Counted from the first letter of the stretch, positions 54,384-63,899 are shown. The stretch: 64,000 nt of DNA from JANRIG01 sp033765235 (GCA_033765235.1 JANRIG010000012.1:8190-72189); one strand, 5' to 3'. The notes: a model not told the origin generated them from the letters alone. Program-made: numbers and translations.

Positions 54384-54842
54384 TCATCGTTTGTCAAGAT
54401 TTGACTTATATATACTTATCCACTCGGCAGGGGTCATTTTCGATGCCAACTCACCCACGAGCTCAAATGGTATGTACTCAGGTTTGGCAAATCTTATGCA
54501 ACTCTTGCCCATGTCCAATCTTATTTTTACACTTTTGGTATATTTGTCTGTAAACCAGTCGAGCAAGTCTTTGTGGGCATATAATCCCATGTGGTATAGT
54601 GCAATAAATTTTTTTTGGGAGGCTATGCTTATAAATGGTAAGGGCAACTTTGGGTCGCAGTGGTACCCTTGGGGATAGATACTGTGAGGTACTACATAGC
54701 CTATCATACCATAGCTCATAGTCTCTTCAAAACCTGTAGGCAAATTTTTTACAATAGCTTGCCTTAGTGCATGCATGGCAGGTTTGTACTCATCAGGTAT
54801 TGCCAGCAAATACTCTTCTACACTTTGGGCTACATATTTCAT
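54384..54842 (-). CDS. DUF1801 domain-containing protein
   Basis: This 152-residue protein shows SVEEYLLAIPDEYKPAMHALRQ, LPTGFEETMSYGMIGYVVP, FISIASQKKFIALYHMG, KSCIRFAKPEYIPFELVGEL and a helical end, matching the DUF1801/YdhG-like fold. Function is unknown; relatives have been tied to iron or stress responses in some bacteria. It is upstream of SulP on the same strand with a 52-nt gap. Confidence 0.88.
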   Translation of the reverse strand: MKYVAQSVEEYLLAIPDEYKPAMHALRQAIVKNLPTGFEETMSYGMIGYVVPHSIYPQGYHCDPKLPLPFISIASQKKFIALYHMGLYAHKDLLDWFTDKYTKSVKIRLDMGKSCIRFAKPEYIPFELVGELASKMTPAEWISIYKSNLDKR

Positions 54843-54920
54843 GGGTTAATTTTTATTAATTCTATAGACTAAATATAGCCCATATACTACTATGTGCAAT
54901 AATAGTTATTTTACACCTTT

Positions 54921-54937
54921 GTCTGTGACTCACAGAC
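54921..54937. repeat. 17-bp hairpin/palindrome in a divergent gap
   Basis: GTCTGTG-ACT-CACAGAC is perfect with a 3-nt loop, between the DUF1801 and esterase genes (257-bp gap). ATATTTTTTC follows on the plus strand, but with no gene just upstream a terminator role is unclear. Nothing else was recognised in the gap. Confidence 0.35.
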
Positions 54938-55099
54938 CATATTTTTTCGTTCTTTGTGACACATACCGAGGTTAAAGTTTCACAATAATAACAGTATTCA
55001 ACCATCTGTTCTTATTACATTTGTATAAATTTTTGATTGAAATGTATTTGAAACAATCCTTTAATAAGTATTTTGCAACTCATTTAATGAAATATTTGT

Positions 55100-55972
55100 A
55101 TGAAATCATTCTACAGCTTTTTGTTTAGCTATTTATTTGTAATATATCAGCTGTTTTCCCAAAATACAGGAAAAGTCATTGAAAATCAAGTAATAATAAG
55201 CAAAATCATGGGCAAAACCATGAAGCACAGCATATATTTGCCCCATGGATATGATATATCAAGCCGCTACTATCCTGTAGTGTATCTGCTACACGGCTAC
55301 TCCGATGATGAAACTGCATGGGTACAGTTTGGCTCTGCACACTATGCCGCAGACCAACTTATTAATAAAGGGGAAATAAATCCTATGATTATCATCATGC
55401 CTGATGGAGCACTTACTTGGTATATCAATAGCCACGACAGCAAGGTCAACTATATGGACTATCTCACCAAAGAGCTCATTCCATATATAGACAAAACCTA
55501 TCGCACCAAAGCCTCCAAAGAATATAGGGCTATTGCCGGATTGTCAATGGGAGGATATGGCGCAATAATTAATATACTCAAAAATCCTCATATATTCAGC
55601 ACTTGCGTGGCATTCAGTGCAGCTGTATGGACAGATGATGACATTACATCCAAAAATATAGACTACGAGGTACCATGGTTTGCCAAAAATACACCCCCAA
55701 ATGAACGTCTCAACAAACATTGGAAAGCACATTCTATATTTGAAATCATCAATAGCACTCCTGCAGACTCACTCATTAAATTGAGACTGTACATAGACTG
55801 TGGCGACAAAGACTTCCTTACCACAGGCAATGCCAAGCTACACATAGCACTACGTGAAAAGAATATAAACCACGAATACAGAGTGAGGCACGGATGGCAC
55901 AACTGGAACTATTGGCAATCAGGTATTTACGACGGACTCAAATATATCGCACAAGGATTTGACAGAAGATAG
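55100..55972 (+). CDS. Secreted esterase, esterase-D/feruloyl-esterase-like
   Basis: This 290-residue alpha/beta hydrolase has a signal peptide (about 1-20). It shows YPVVYLLHGYSDDETAWVQ, IIIMPDGALTWY, YMDYLTKELIPYIDKTYRT, AIAGLSMGGYGAI with the nucleophile Ser, DCGDKDFL (Asp) and RHGWHNWNYW (His). It probably cleaves acyl or acetyl esters outside the cytoplasm. The DCC gene overlaps or follows closely on the same strand. Confidence 0.85.
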   Translation: MKSFYSFLFSYLFVIYQLFSQNTGKVIENQVIISKIMGKTMKHSIYLPHGYDISSRYYPVVYLLHGYSDDETAWVQFGSAHYAADQLINKGEINPMIIIMPDGALTWYINSHDSKVNYMDYLTKELIPYIDKTYRTKASKEYRAIAGLSMGGYGAIINILKNPHIFSTCVAFSAAVWTDDDITSKNIDYEVPWFAKNTPPNERLNKHWKAHSIFEIINSTPADSLIKLRLYIDCGDKDFLTTGNAKLHIALREKNINHEYRVRHGWHNWNYWQSGIYDGLKYIAQGFDRR

Positions 55973-56384
55973 AACAGTCATAAACAATCATGTGATAGTA
56001 CTTTTTGATGGGGTGTGCAATTTATGCAACAGTGCCATAAATTTTATGATAGACCATGACTCAGATAAGATATTCAAATTTGCCCCATTGCAGTCTGACA
56101 TTGGCAAATCATACATAAACAAGCTCAATATAAATACCTTGTCTATTGACACCATCATAGTGGTGACCAAAGATACATTCTATACAAAGTATGAAGCCAT
56201 CATATACATAGGCAGTATGCTTACCAACCCCTACAGATTTTTTTCAAAAATTGGCAGCATCATACCATTTTATATAGGTGATATATGCTATGATATGGTA
56301 GCGCGAAGCCGTTATAAGATATTTGGCAGCAAAGACACTTGCCGTGTACCCACACCTGATATCATGGACAGGTTTTTAGTATAA
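55959..56384 (+). CDS. DCC-family thiol-disulfide oxidoreductase-like protein
   Basis: This 141-residue protein carries the family-naming DGVCNLCN motif (FDGVCNLCNSAINFMID), then FKFAPLQSDIGKSYI, TIIVVTKDTFYTKYEAI and YDMVARSRYKIFG-x-KDTC. DCC proteins are thioredoxin-like with uncertain redox partners. The frame starts with TTG at 55959 (overlap of 14 nt with the esterase); GTG at 55992 is an alternative that leaves a 19-nt gap. A bidirectional terminator ends the unit. Confidence 0.85.
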   Translation: MTEDRTVINNHVIVLFDGVCNLCNSAINFMIDHDSDKIFKFAPLQSDIGKSYINKLNINTLSIDTIIVVTKDTFYTKYEAIIYIGSMLTNPYRFFSKIGSIIPFYIGDICYDMVARSRYKIFGSKDTCRVPTPDIMDRFLV

Positions 56385-56469
56385 CATAATAGCAAAATTT
56401 TTTTTTTCTTATATTTATAAATATTAAACCCATAGTTCAAATCTTACAAAAAAGATAAGATAAAAAAAA

Positions 56470-56494
56470 GGGCTCTATTGAGCCCTTTTTTTTT
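56470..56494. terminator. Bidirectional terminator between convergent genes
   Basis: GGGCTC-TATT-GAGCCC has eight A residues on its left and nine T residues on its right, so it serves both the DCC gene and the lipoprotein gene. Confidence 0.93.
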
Positions 56495-56520
56495 ATGATA
56501 CTAATGTGATGATAATCTAA

Positions 56521-57711
56521 CTACTTCAGGTTAGTACCTGATGTGGTAGATGTAGCACTGTCGCTCCCTAATAAATCTAACTCTTCTGATACTGACTCTG
56601 TGCCCACAGTTATTGTTACTTTTACCTTGGTATCACAATCGCCGGTGCCATAGTCTATGTTAATACTCTCACTACCTTCGGTAATGGTGGCAGTACCCTT
56701 GGTAGCTATTCCAAAGTTTTTGTCGCATCCTGTAATAGGTATTACTACACCTTTGGCCACATATTTGAAAGTGGTGCTGCCTTCCTTTATTTCATAATCT
56801 CCATCCTCAGTCATGCTGCTTGCAGACATGATAATGGTAGAGCTGCCCTTGAGAGAGGTCACTATACCCAATGATGTGGTATTGAGGTTAAATGTGCTGG
56901 TGATGGTACTATTAGCACCCGTAGCGTCATATTTCATACCCATAGTCATGGAGCCATCCATGGTAAAGTCAAGGCTGTCGTTTTTAAAATCTTCTTTGTA
57001 GGCTACAAACTGTACAGTAGTCACTATATTGTCGCCTCCACCGCCAATATCCATTTTCAACACCATTTTGCCCGAAAGCTTAGCAGGGGCATCGGCAGAC
57101 TTGTCAGGATTGTCAGTGCCTGTACCAAAGTCAACAGATATTTCCATATTGCCACCTATGATGGTCACTGAGGTTTTGCCTCCAAACTCGCTATCCAACT
57201 CATTGTCAAGTGATGCCAAATCGCCATTGGTAAACTGCGCACCGCCAAGCCCTGTAGTGTCAAATGACATGCCTGTATCTGTGAGGTTATATTCCGGATA
57301 TCCTCCATTGTCGCCGGTGAAAGTGAAGTTGCCTCCTGGAAATGAGCCAAAATCACCTCTTGGCATAGTATTTACTCCAGGCATGGTCATGTTGTCACCG
57401 GGCATGGTGAAGTTGCCACCGGGGAATGTACCTGGGTCAGTTGGTATACTGTCGGGGCGTATGCTTTTGCGTGCAAGTGCCAAGCGTGCTTTTTTGTTTA
57501 CTTTGTTGGATATGCTCGATGTTTTGGTACGTACACTTGATATTTTAGCAGAAGATTGCGTAGCTTTTTTGACATCGGTTTTTGTCTCTGCAGTCACCTT
57601 TCCTGTGGTAGGATTAGTATTGGAAGGACTTGGAGTTTCTTCCTTGCTACAATTGAATAGAATAAGTGCTGTGAGACCTATGGCTAATAATGATAAAATA
57701 CTTTTTTTCAT
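56521..57711 (-). CDS. Large lipoprotein with Gly/Pro/Asn-rich repeats, function unknown
   Basis: This 396-residue protein has a type II signal peptide with lipobox ending LFNC (Cys21). A Lys/Ser/Thr-rich linker (22-90) is followed by low-complexity GN(F/M)TMPG and FPGGNFT repeats (about 95-150), then a long beta-rich part (160-380) with many Asp, Thr and Gly residues, without a domain I can name. It is expressed from its own promoter and ended by the bidirectional terminator. Confidence 0.72.
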   Translation of the reverse strand: MKKSILSLLAIGLTALILFNCSKEETPSPSNTNPTTGKVTAETKTDVKKATQSSAKISSVRTKTSSISNKVNKKARLALARKSIRPDSIPTDPGTFPGGNFTMPGDNMTMPGVNTMPRGDFGSFPGGNFTFTGDNGGYPEYNLTDTGMSFDTTGLGGAQFTNGDLASLDNELDSEFGGKTSVTIIGGNMEISVDFGTGTDNPDKSADAPAKLSGKMVLKMDIGGGGDNIVTTVQFVAYKEDFKNDSLDFTMDGSMTMGMKYDATGANSTITSTFNLNTTSLGIVTSLKGSSTIIMSASSMTEDGDYEIKEGSTTFKYVAKGVVIPITGCDKNFGIATKGTATITEGSESINIDYGTGDCDTKVKVTITVGTESVSEELDLLGSDSATSTTSGTNLK

Positions 57712-57745
57712 GGATATTAATTTTTGGGGGTTAATATTTTTTTAT

Positions 57746-57753
57746 CAAATATA
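57746..57753 (-). promoter_or_regulatory. -7 box for the lipoprotein gene
   Basis: TATATTTG on the minus strand, about 35 nt before the ATG codon at 57711. Confidence 0.45.
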
Positions 57754-57788
57754 TAATGTAAATACTAATAAAAAAATAATTGTGCTGT

Positions 57789-57796
57789 TAATTTTG
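57789..57796 (+). promoter_or_regulatory. -7 box for the M48-porQ run
   Basis: TAATTTTG on the plus strand, 20 nt before the GTG start of the M48 gene. Confidence 0.45.
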
Positions 57797-57815
57797 TGTT
57801 AAATTTATAAAAAAA

Positions 57816-58610
57816 GTGAGAAGAGTAATATATTACAACATCATAATAGTTGCTATTTTGATATTTTTTGTCAGTTGCAAAAACATTGTAAACATGGTGC
57901 CTGCGGAGTTTGACAAAATGATAGGGCAACAGTTTGCAGCCCAATCGGAGATGAACCCATTTGGAGGTGAAGTGCTGGACAGGGCAAAATATGCACAGTC
58001 ATATAAATATTTAGAAAAAATAAAAAACCATTTGTTGTCATCAGGCAAGGTAAAATATAAAGATGATTTTGAATGGAATCTTAAAATCATTCGCAACGAT
58101 AGTATGCTCAATGCCTACTGCATAGCAGGCGGATATATATATGTATATACAGGCATAATCTTATTTCTAGACAATGAAGCGCAACTGGCAGGAGTATTGG
58201 CCCATGAAATAGCCCATGCAGACAAGCGACATACAACCCGGCGTATCATTACATCTTATGGATTGGGGTTAGCTGTATATATGATATTGGGTACAGACTT
58301 TGGCATATTGGCCAATATCACACAAGAGTTGTTAGGACTATCATTTAGCCGTGCAGATGAGGCAGAGGCAGATGAGGCAGCAGTAGAATATATGTATGCA
58401 TCACCCTATGATGCACGCAGTGTAGGTGGCTTTTTCAAAAAAATGATAGATAAACATAAAGATACTAAAATGCCTGAGTTTATGAGCACACACCCATCGA
58501 GCGAGCATAGAGTAGATGATATTGAGAAAAAGTGGCGTGATATTGGTGGCAAAAAGGGTGAATATTTTGCCGAAGAATATAAAATGCTGAAAAATTCTGT
58601 AAAAAATTAA
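57816..58610 (+). CDS. M48-family metalloprotease lipoprotein (BepA/LoiP-like)
   Basis: This 264-residue peptidase has a lipid-anchor signal (FVSC, Cys21) and the zinc motif HEIAHADKRH (His130, Glu131, His134), followed by a membrane-facing helix, EAEADEAAVEYM (third ligand Glu) and STHPSSEHRVDDIEK, which is the hallmark of periplasmic M48 quality-control proteases. It starts at GTG. It heads a co-directional run into porQ, a membrane protein, MATE and SDR. Confidence 0.9.
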   Translation: MRRVIYYNIIIVAILIFFVSCKNIVNMVPAEFDKMIGQQFAAQSEMNPFGGEVLDRAKYAQSYKYLEKIKNHLLSSGKVKYKDDFEWNLKIIRNDSMLNAYCIAGGYIYVYTGIILFLDNEAQLAGVLAHEIAHADKRHTTRRIITSYGLGLAVYMILGTDFGILANITQELLGLSFSRADEAEADEAAVEYMYASPYDARSVGGFFKKMIDKHKDTKMPEFMSTHPSSEHRVDDIEKKWRDIGGKKGEYFAEEYKMLKNSVKN

Positions 58611-58655
58611 GTAGGGGTATATGATAAATGGACACTGTGCGTTGTATATAAAAAT

Positions 58656-59744
58656 ATGATAAGTACTATTCATAAATTATGTGATAAATATCAGATATCA
58701 GCTTTGATAATAGTCTGTCAATCAATATGCTATTCTCAAATAGGCGGCAAGCAGTCGTTTGCATACTTACATATGCCTTCTGATGCTCGTGTGTGTGCAT
58801 CGGGCGGGGTAAATGTATCCGCACAAGACCATAATCCTCAGCGAGTACTTCAAAATCCTGCTTTGCTATATGCTGATATGAAAAATATTGCAGGTATACA
58901 TCACTATTATTATTATGCAGGCATAGGCAATACTACCATGAGTTATTCCAATCATGTCAAAGGCAGATTATGGGCAGCGGGTTTTCAGTATATGAGCTAT
59001 GGCATAGCCAATGCCTACGATGTATCGGGCAATGATATAGGCACTACAGGAGCCAATGATTATGCAATGAGTGTGAGCACCAGTGAAAAGCAAGGTAATT
59101 TTACACTTGGTGCCACAGTGAAATTTGCAGGATCGCAATTTACCAACTTTAGTTCCTACGCACTGTTTACAGACATTGGAGCACTATTCAAGCATCCTAA
59201 GCGAGACTTTACCATTGGGTTGGTATTCAAAAATATTGGTTTTGTATTAAAAAAATATAACATTAATACAGACTTTGTTATGCCATTTGACGCACAGTTG
59301 GGCTTTAGTTACAAATTAGAACATATGCCTTTGCGGTTTTCTACCACCATTCATCATTTATATGCCTATGATATTGTATATGCAGACCCTAGAATACCTC
59401 AAAGTTATGACCTCAATGGAAACCCTGTATATGCCGTAGTGAGCGATGCAGATAAGATAGCCCGCCACTTTGTGTTTGGGGGTGAGTTTTTATTTTCAAA
59501 AGGATTTCATGCGGTGGTGGGCTATAACCATCTCAGGCGAATGGAACTTAAAAATACAGAAGACATGGGACTCTCAGGATTTTCAATAGGTTTTATGCTC
59601 AAAGTGCGTGCTTTTGAAATACATTATACCAGGGCATTTTATCATGCTGCAGGGGGCAACAATTTTTTGGGCATAACTTGCCTGATTGATAAAGTATATA
59701 AGAAGCAAACAGCCACACCTGTGGAAGTGCCCAAGGAAAATTGA
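58656..59744 (+). CDS. porQ: Type IX secretion protein PorQ-like
   Basis: This 362-residue outer-membrane barrel has a signal peptide and the PorQ pattern: FAYLHMPSDARVCASGGVNVSAQDHNP, LQNPALLYADMKN, YYAGIGNTTMSYSNH, FQYMSYGIANAYDVSGNDIGTTGANDYAMSVS in short blocks, and repeated aromatic strands to the end. PorQ takes part in surface attachment of T9SS cargo. The following gene starts inside its stop (TTGA). Confidence 0.87.
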   Translation: MISTIHKLCDKYQISALIIVCQSICYSQIGGKQSFAYLHMPSDARVCASGGVNVSAQDHNPQRVLQNPALLYADMKNIAGIHHYYYYAGIGNTTMSYSNHVKGRLWAAGFQYMSYGIANAYDVSGNDIGTTGANDYAMSVSTSEKQGNFTLGATVKFAGSQFTNFSSYALFTDIGALFKHPKRDFTIGLVFKNIGFVLKKYNINTDFVMPFDAQLGFSYKLEHMPLRFSTTIHHLYAYDIVYADPRIPQSYDLNGNPVYAVVSDADKIARHFVFGGEFLFSKGFHAVVGYNHLRRMELKNTEDMGLSGFSIGFMLKVRAFEIHYTRAFYHAAGGNNFLGITCLIDKVYKKQTATPVEVPKEN

Positions 59745-60568
59745 TAAAGAAAATTATCATACTTTTACACATTGAGGCTGTACTTGCTGCCAATGCTGTG
59801 GCATATTTTTTCGTAGCCATTCATCAAATAGAGGTATCTATACATTATTTTATATTGCTATCTACAGGCACCTATGTACTCTACATGGCAGACCATCTTA
59901 TGGACGTGAGAAATAAAGACATTGGGCAGCTTTGCGAAAGACATAAGTTATACAAAATACACATGAGGTTATGTGCATCGTTAATGGCATTTTTCATTTT
60001 TATGGGAGCTGTATTTGCTGCATTGTTTTTTGATATTAATATGTGTATATGTGGAGCAGTTATGATCATACTTTGTACGATATATATTCTTAATTGTCAT
60101 AAAAAAGCTATTATTCTACTCCCCAAAGAAATATTTGGTGCAATTATTTTCTCATTATCGGTAACACTATATCCTGTGCTGATAGTAGGGTATATCAGCA
60201 TTCAGCATATATTTTGGATGATATTAATAAGTGTAAGTGTTGCATTGAATCTAATATTTTTTGCAATCATCAGCGAAAATGAAGACCGTACGGCTCAATT
60301 TCAATCACTGATTACCTCATTGGGCTTGCAGTATGCTATTAGGTTAGGTATATATATTTATATATTAAATATTTGTATATCAATATTTTATATATACTTT
60401 AGTAATAGTAAAGACATAGAATATATAATTATTTTCAATATCATAAATTCTATTTACATGGCCGGTATGCATAATAAAAACACCATAAAAAACAATGAAA
60501 TAAATAGGATATTGGCCGACATGCTATTAGTTTTGCCGGGAATATTATGCAGGTTATTAAGTATATAA
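59741..60568 (+). CDS. Polytopic membrane protein, possibly UbiA-related
   Basis: This 275-residue protein has eight or nine hydrophobic helices. After helix 2 comes YMADHLMDVRNKDIGQLCERHKLYK, which recalls the first Asp-rich loop of UbiA prenyltransferases and the RH-x-Y segment, but the second NDxxD-type loop is weak (SENEDRTAQFQ), so enzyme activity is uncertain. Start is TTG, overlapping the porQ stop by 4 nt. Its end overlaps the MATE gene by 22 nt. Confidence 0.55.
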   Translation: MIKKIIILLHIEAVLAANAVAYFFVAIHQIEVSIHYFILLSTGTYVLYMADHLMDVRNKDIGQLCERHKLYKIHMRLCASLMAFFIFMGAVFAALFFDINMCICGAVMIILCTIYILNCHKKAIILLPKEIFGAIIFSLSVTLYPVLIVGYISIQHIFWMILISVSVALNLIFFAIISENEDRTAQFQSLITSLGLQYAIRLGIYIYILNICISIFYIYFSNSKDIEYIIIFNIINSIYMAGMHNKNTIKNNEINRILADMLLVLPGILCRLLSI

Positions 60569-61911
60569 AGCACTATAAATCAGATATTTTTGACACCGTA
60601 AAGCTTAGTCTTCCTATTATGTTTGGCAGATTGGGTGCCGTGATGATGGGTGTGGCCGACAATATCATGGTGGGCAAAATAGGATACAATGAAATAGCTG
60701 CATCGGGTATATCCAACGCCATTTGTTTTTTGCTTGCCATTATTCCTATAGGTCTTTTGGTAATAGGCAGCCCCATGGTATCAGCTGAAGCCAGCAGGCA
60801 AAACAAACAAGGATGTGTGAATATTATGAAAAGCTGCATACAGGTATCATTTCTCGTAAGCCTTGTAATATGGGTGATACTCTGGCTAATAGGGGCAAAC
60901 TTTCAATATCTGGGACAGCCCAAAGATGTTACAGACATTGTGCAACCATTTTATACTTTGATTATTACCTCTATATTTCCATTAATGTTTTTTATAGCTG
61001 TAGAGCAATTCACAGACGGGCTCGAAAAAACATGGATATCTATGTTTTTTAATATCACAGGTTTTTGTGTGAATGTGGGTATAAACTGGCTGCTGGTATA
61101 TGGCAACTGGGGCTGTCCTGCCTTGGGACTGGTAGGTGCCGGCATAGGCACACTGAGCGCACGCACCTATATGGCTGTAGGTATATGGCTCGCAGTGAAT
61201 TATTTAAAAGACTTTAACAACTTTCCGCTAAGCACTATGAATATCTTTGCCATAGATAAACCAACCTTTAATAGTGTACTCAAAACCGGCTTACCTAGTG
61301 GATTTCAGTTTTTTTTCGAAGTTTCGGCACTGAGTTTTATGGCTGTGGTATGCGGTTGGTTTGGAGCAGCATCATTGGCAGCACACAATATTGCACTCAA
61401 CATAGCATCAGTCACTTATATGATATCATCTGCCTTTGCTACCGGGGGCAGTATAAGGGTGGGCATGGCACTGGGCATGCAAAACAAGCGAGAAATATTG
61501 CGGGCAGCCAATACATCATTTATGTTGGTAACGGCGTGGATGAGTACTACACTCATTTTGCTATTGATATTTAACCAATATTTAATACAATTTTATACGA
61601 TAGATGCACAAGTGCTCCAAATATCCTATTACTTAGTGATAATCACTGCCTTTTTTCAAATATCAGATGGGGTGCAGATAGCAGCTTTAGGTGCATTGCG
61701 GGCATTGGCAGATGTAAATGTGCCTGCATTAATTTCATTTTGCTCATACTGGATAGTGGGCATTCCCGCAGGATGTGCATTGGCGTATATATTTCATTTA
61801 GAGGTATATGGTATTTGGATTGGTATGCTCATCGGGCTCACCATATCGTCTGTATTGCTTACTACAAGGTTCTATAATATTGTAGAAAGACATACATTTG
61901 CAGATAGTTGA
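60547..61911 (+). CDS. MATE-family efflux transporter
   Basis: This 454-residue inner-membrane protein has 12 helices in two six-helix halves. Signatures are LPIMFGRLGAVMMGVADNIMVG, SPMVSAEASRQNK, PLMFFIAVEQFTDG, and the second-half start LKTGLPSGFQFFFEV. It expels cations or drugs using Na+ or H+. It overlaps the preceding membrane-protein gene by 22 nt, so they are one message. Confidence 0.92.
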   Translation: MQVIKYIKHYKSDIFDTVKLSLPIMFGRLGAVMMGVADNIMVGKIGYNEIAASGISNAICFLLAIIPIGLLVIGSPMVSAEASRQNKQGCVNIMKSCIQVSFLVSLVIWVILWLIGANFQYLGQPKDVTDIVQPFYTLIITSIFPLMFFIAVEQFTDGLEKTWISMFFNITGFCVNVGINWLLVYGNWGCPALGLVGAGIGTLSARTYMAVGIWLAVNYLKDFNNFPLSTMNIFAIDKPTFNSVLKTGLPSGFQFFFEVSALSFMAVVCGWFGAASLAAHNIALNIASVTYMISSAFATGGSIRVGMALGMQNKREILRAANTSFMLVTAWMSTTLILLLIFNQYLIQFYTIDAQVLQISYYLVIITAFFQISDGVQIAALGALRALADVNVPALISFCSYWIVGIPAGCALAYIFHLEVYGIWIGMLIGLTISSVLLTTRFYNIVERHTFADS

Positions 61912-61928
61912 AATAATAAATTATTCCC

Positions 61929-62735
61929 ATGTTTTCATTAATAAATAAAACTGCTGTTGTCACCGGTGGCACAGGAGTACTTGGAAGTGCATTTTGCAAA
62001 GGCCTGGCGGAGGCAGGTGCTCGTGTGGTAATATTAGGGCGCAGAAAAGAACTTGCCGAGCAAAAAGCCCGTGAACTAACTGACCAAGGCTACACCGCAA
62101 TGGGTGTAGCTGCAGATGTATTGGATATGGCTCAGCTTCAAGCTGCTAATAACGAGATATTAAGCAAATATTCAACCATTGATATACTGGTAAATGGTGC
62201 AGGTGGCAATATGCCTGGAGCCACCATCATGCCCGACAAAACCATTTTTGACATAAATCTCTCAGACTTGGATGCAGTATTAAAACTTAATTTGCAAGGC
62301 ACCATATATCCTACCCAAGTATTTGGAAAAGTAATGGCCAATCAAAAAAGTGGGTCTATTATCAATATATCGAGCATGACAGCCGCACAAGCACAAACCC
62401 GAGTGATGGGCTACTCGGTGGCCAAAACTGCCATAGACGGATACACCCGCTGGATGAGTATGGAAATGGCACTAAAATTTGGCGAAGGCATAAGAGTAAA
62501 TGCCATTGCACCCGGCTACTTTCTTACAGAGCAAAATTTAAGACTGCTCACCCACGAAGACGGAAGCCTCACCCAGCGAGGCAAACTCATTATCCAAAAC
62601 ACACCCTTCAAGCGATTTGGCAAGCCCGAAGAATTGGTAGGTACGCTCATATGGTTGGCTTCAGATGCTTCTGCATTTGTTTCAGGGGTAGTAGTACCCG
62701 TAGATGGCGGTTTTATAGCTTGGAATGGAATATAA
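61929..62735 (+). CDS. SDR-family D-mannonate oxidoreductase-like
   Basis: This 268-residue short-chain dehydrogenase shows VTGGTGVLGSAF, LGRRKELAEQ (NADP-type), NGAGGNMPGAT, GTIYPTQVFGKVM, INISSMTAAQAQTRVMGYSVAKTAID (catalytic Ser, Tyr, Lys) and IAPGYFLTEQN, ending PVDGGFIAWNG. The GGNMPGAT and PTQVFG blocks match SDR-type mannonate oxidoreductases, which act in hexuronate breakdown. No other uronate genes are nearby, so the substrate is uncertain. It follows MATE by 17 nt. Confidence 0.85.
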   Translation: MFSLINKTAVVTGGTGVLGSAFCKGLAEAGARVVILGRRKELAEQKARELTDQGYTAMGVAADVLDMAQLQAANNEILSKYSTIDILVNGAGGNMPGATIMPDKTIFDINLSDLDAVLKLNLQGTIYPTQVFGKVMANQKSGSIINISSMTAAQAQTRVMGYSVAKTAIDGYTRWMSMEMALKFGEGIRVNAIAPGYFLTEQNLRLLTHEDGSLTQRGKLIIQNTPFKRFGKPEELVGTLIWLASDASAFVSGVVVPVDGGFIAWNGI

Positions 62736-62879
62736 ATGAAGTAAGCACTATTTTTTCTATTAATTATATGACAGTCAATTTTTTATAATTATTTACAATA
62801 TTTATGATTGAAAATATCAATAGGTGAATAAATAACACTACTGTTTTAGTAAATTAGCATTTGCATAAAAAATATTAGT

Positions 62880-63674
62880 ATGAAACAATATCATGAGTTG
62901 CTACAGCATATCCTCGACCATGGCATCTTCAAACCAGACCGCACAGGCACAGGCACTTATAGTGTATTTGGATATCAAATGAGGTTTGATTTGAGTGTAG
63001 GCTTTCCATTGGTTACCACCAAGAAAGTGCATCTCAAATCGGTGATACATGAGTTGCTGTGGTTTTTGAAAGGGGAAAATAATATAAAATATCTTGTAGA
63101 CAACGGGGTCTCTATTTGGAATGAATGGGCTGATGAAAACGGCAACTTAGGACCTGTGTATGGCTACCAATGGCGGTCATGGCACACTCCTGACGGAAAA
63201 TCAATAGACCAAATATCTAATCTTATTCATCAAATAAAAACTAACCCTCACTCACGCAGGCTTATAGTGAGCGCATGGAATGTAGCAGACATTGATAACA
63301 TGGCTCTGCCACCATGCCACACTTTGTTTCAGTTCTATGTTTTAGACGGAAAATTGTCTTGCCAACTCTACCAGCGCAGTGCTGACACATTTTTAGGGGT
63401 ACCTTTTAATATAGCCTCTTATGCGCTGCTCACACTCATGGTGGCTCAGGTATGTGGCTTGCAGCCAGGAGATTTTGTACACACATTTGGCGATGCTCAC
63501 ATATATTCCAACCACACAGAACAGGTCAAATTATTGCTTTCTCGCTCTCCCAAAACCCTGCCAATCATGCACTTAAACCATGATGTAAAAGACATATTTT
63601 CGTTTGTATACGAAGATTTTACACTCACACAATACGACCCATGGCCTGCAATAAAAGCAGAGGTAGCTGTATAA
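62880..63674 (+). CDS. thyA: Thymidylate synthase
   Basis: This 264-residue enzyme methylates dUMP to dTMP with methylene-tetrahydrofolate. It has [44 protein letters not shown] in short blocks, [23 protein letters not shown] with catalytic Cys146, [22 protein letters not shown] and the dUMP-binding HIYSNHTEQ. Length and Cys position equal those of E. coli ThyA. It is the last gene before the rRNA terminator. dut, at the other edge of the window, supplies its substrate. Confidence 0.97.
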   Translation: MKQYHELLQHILDHGIFKPDRTGTGTYSVFGYQMRFDLSVGFPLVTTKKVHLKSVIHELLWFLKGENNIKYLVDNGVSIWNEWADENGNLGPVYGYQWRSWHTPDGKSIDQISNLIHQIKTNPHSRRLIVSAWNVADIDNMALPPCHTLFQFYVLDGKLSCQLYQRSADTFLGVPFNIASYALLTLMVAQVCGLQPGDFVHTFGDAHIYSNHTEQVKLLLSRSPKTLPIMHLNHDVKDIFSFVYEDFTLTQYDPWPAIKAEVAV

Positions 63675-63741
63675 AGTATATGATGCTATTGCAGTAGTAA
63701 TTTCATAATTATGCTAAAAATAAAATTCAGAAAAATAATAA

Positions 63742-63840
63742 AATTTATCAGTGCTTGAAAGTCAAATGGTAGAAATTCCGGGTGGAACAATTGAATGGAG
63801 AGACGACAAACTAAATAAAAGCAGACTGTTGACAACGTAA
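63742..63840 (+). pseudogene. Possible remnant of an SUMF1/formylglycine-enzyme-like gene
   Basis: Open from just after two stops to TAA at 63838-63840, with an ATG at 63766. It reads LESQMVEIPGGTIEWRDDK and then an unrelated end. MVEIPGG-T at the start of a domain is typical of SUMF1-like proteins, but only about 20 residues are present. It is probably a decayed fragment. Confidence 0.25.
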
Positions 63841-63872
63841 GATTGAAGTAAGCTGCAAACCAAGTATAAAAC

Positions 63873-63899
63873 AAAAAAAGCCACCTTGCAGGGTGGCTT
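63873..63899 (-). terminator. Terminator of the rRNA operon
   Basis: Minus strand: an AAGCCACC / GGTGGCTT stem with a 6-nt loop followed by seven T residues, about 30 nt past the 5S rRNA 3' end. Confidence 0.93.

Noticed and set aside
63686..63874. 62-codon minus-strand frame before the 5S terminator
   Set aside because: It overlaps the SUMF1-like fragment on the other strand, has no recognisable domain and runs into the terminator stem region.
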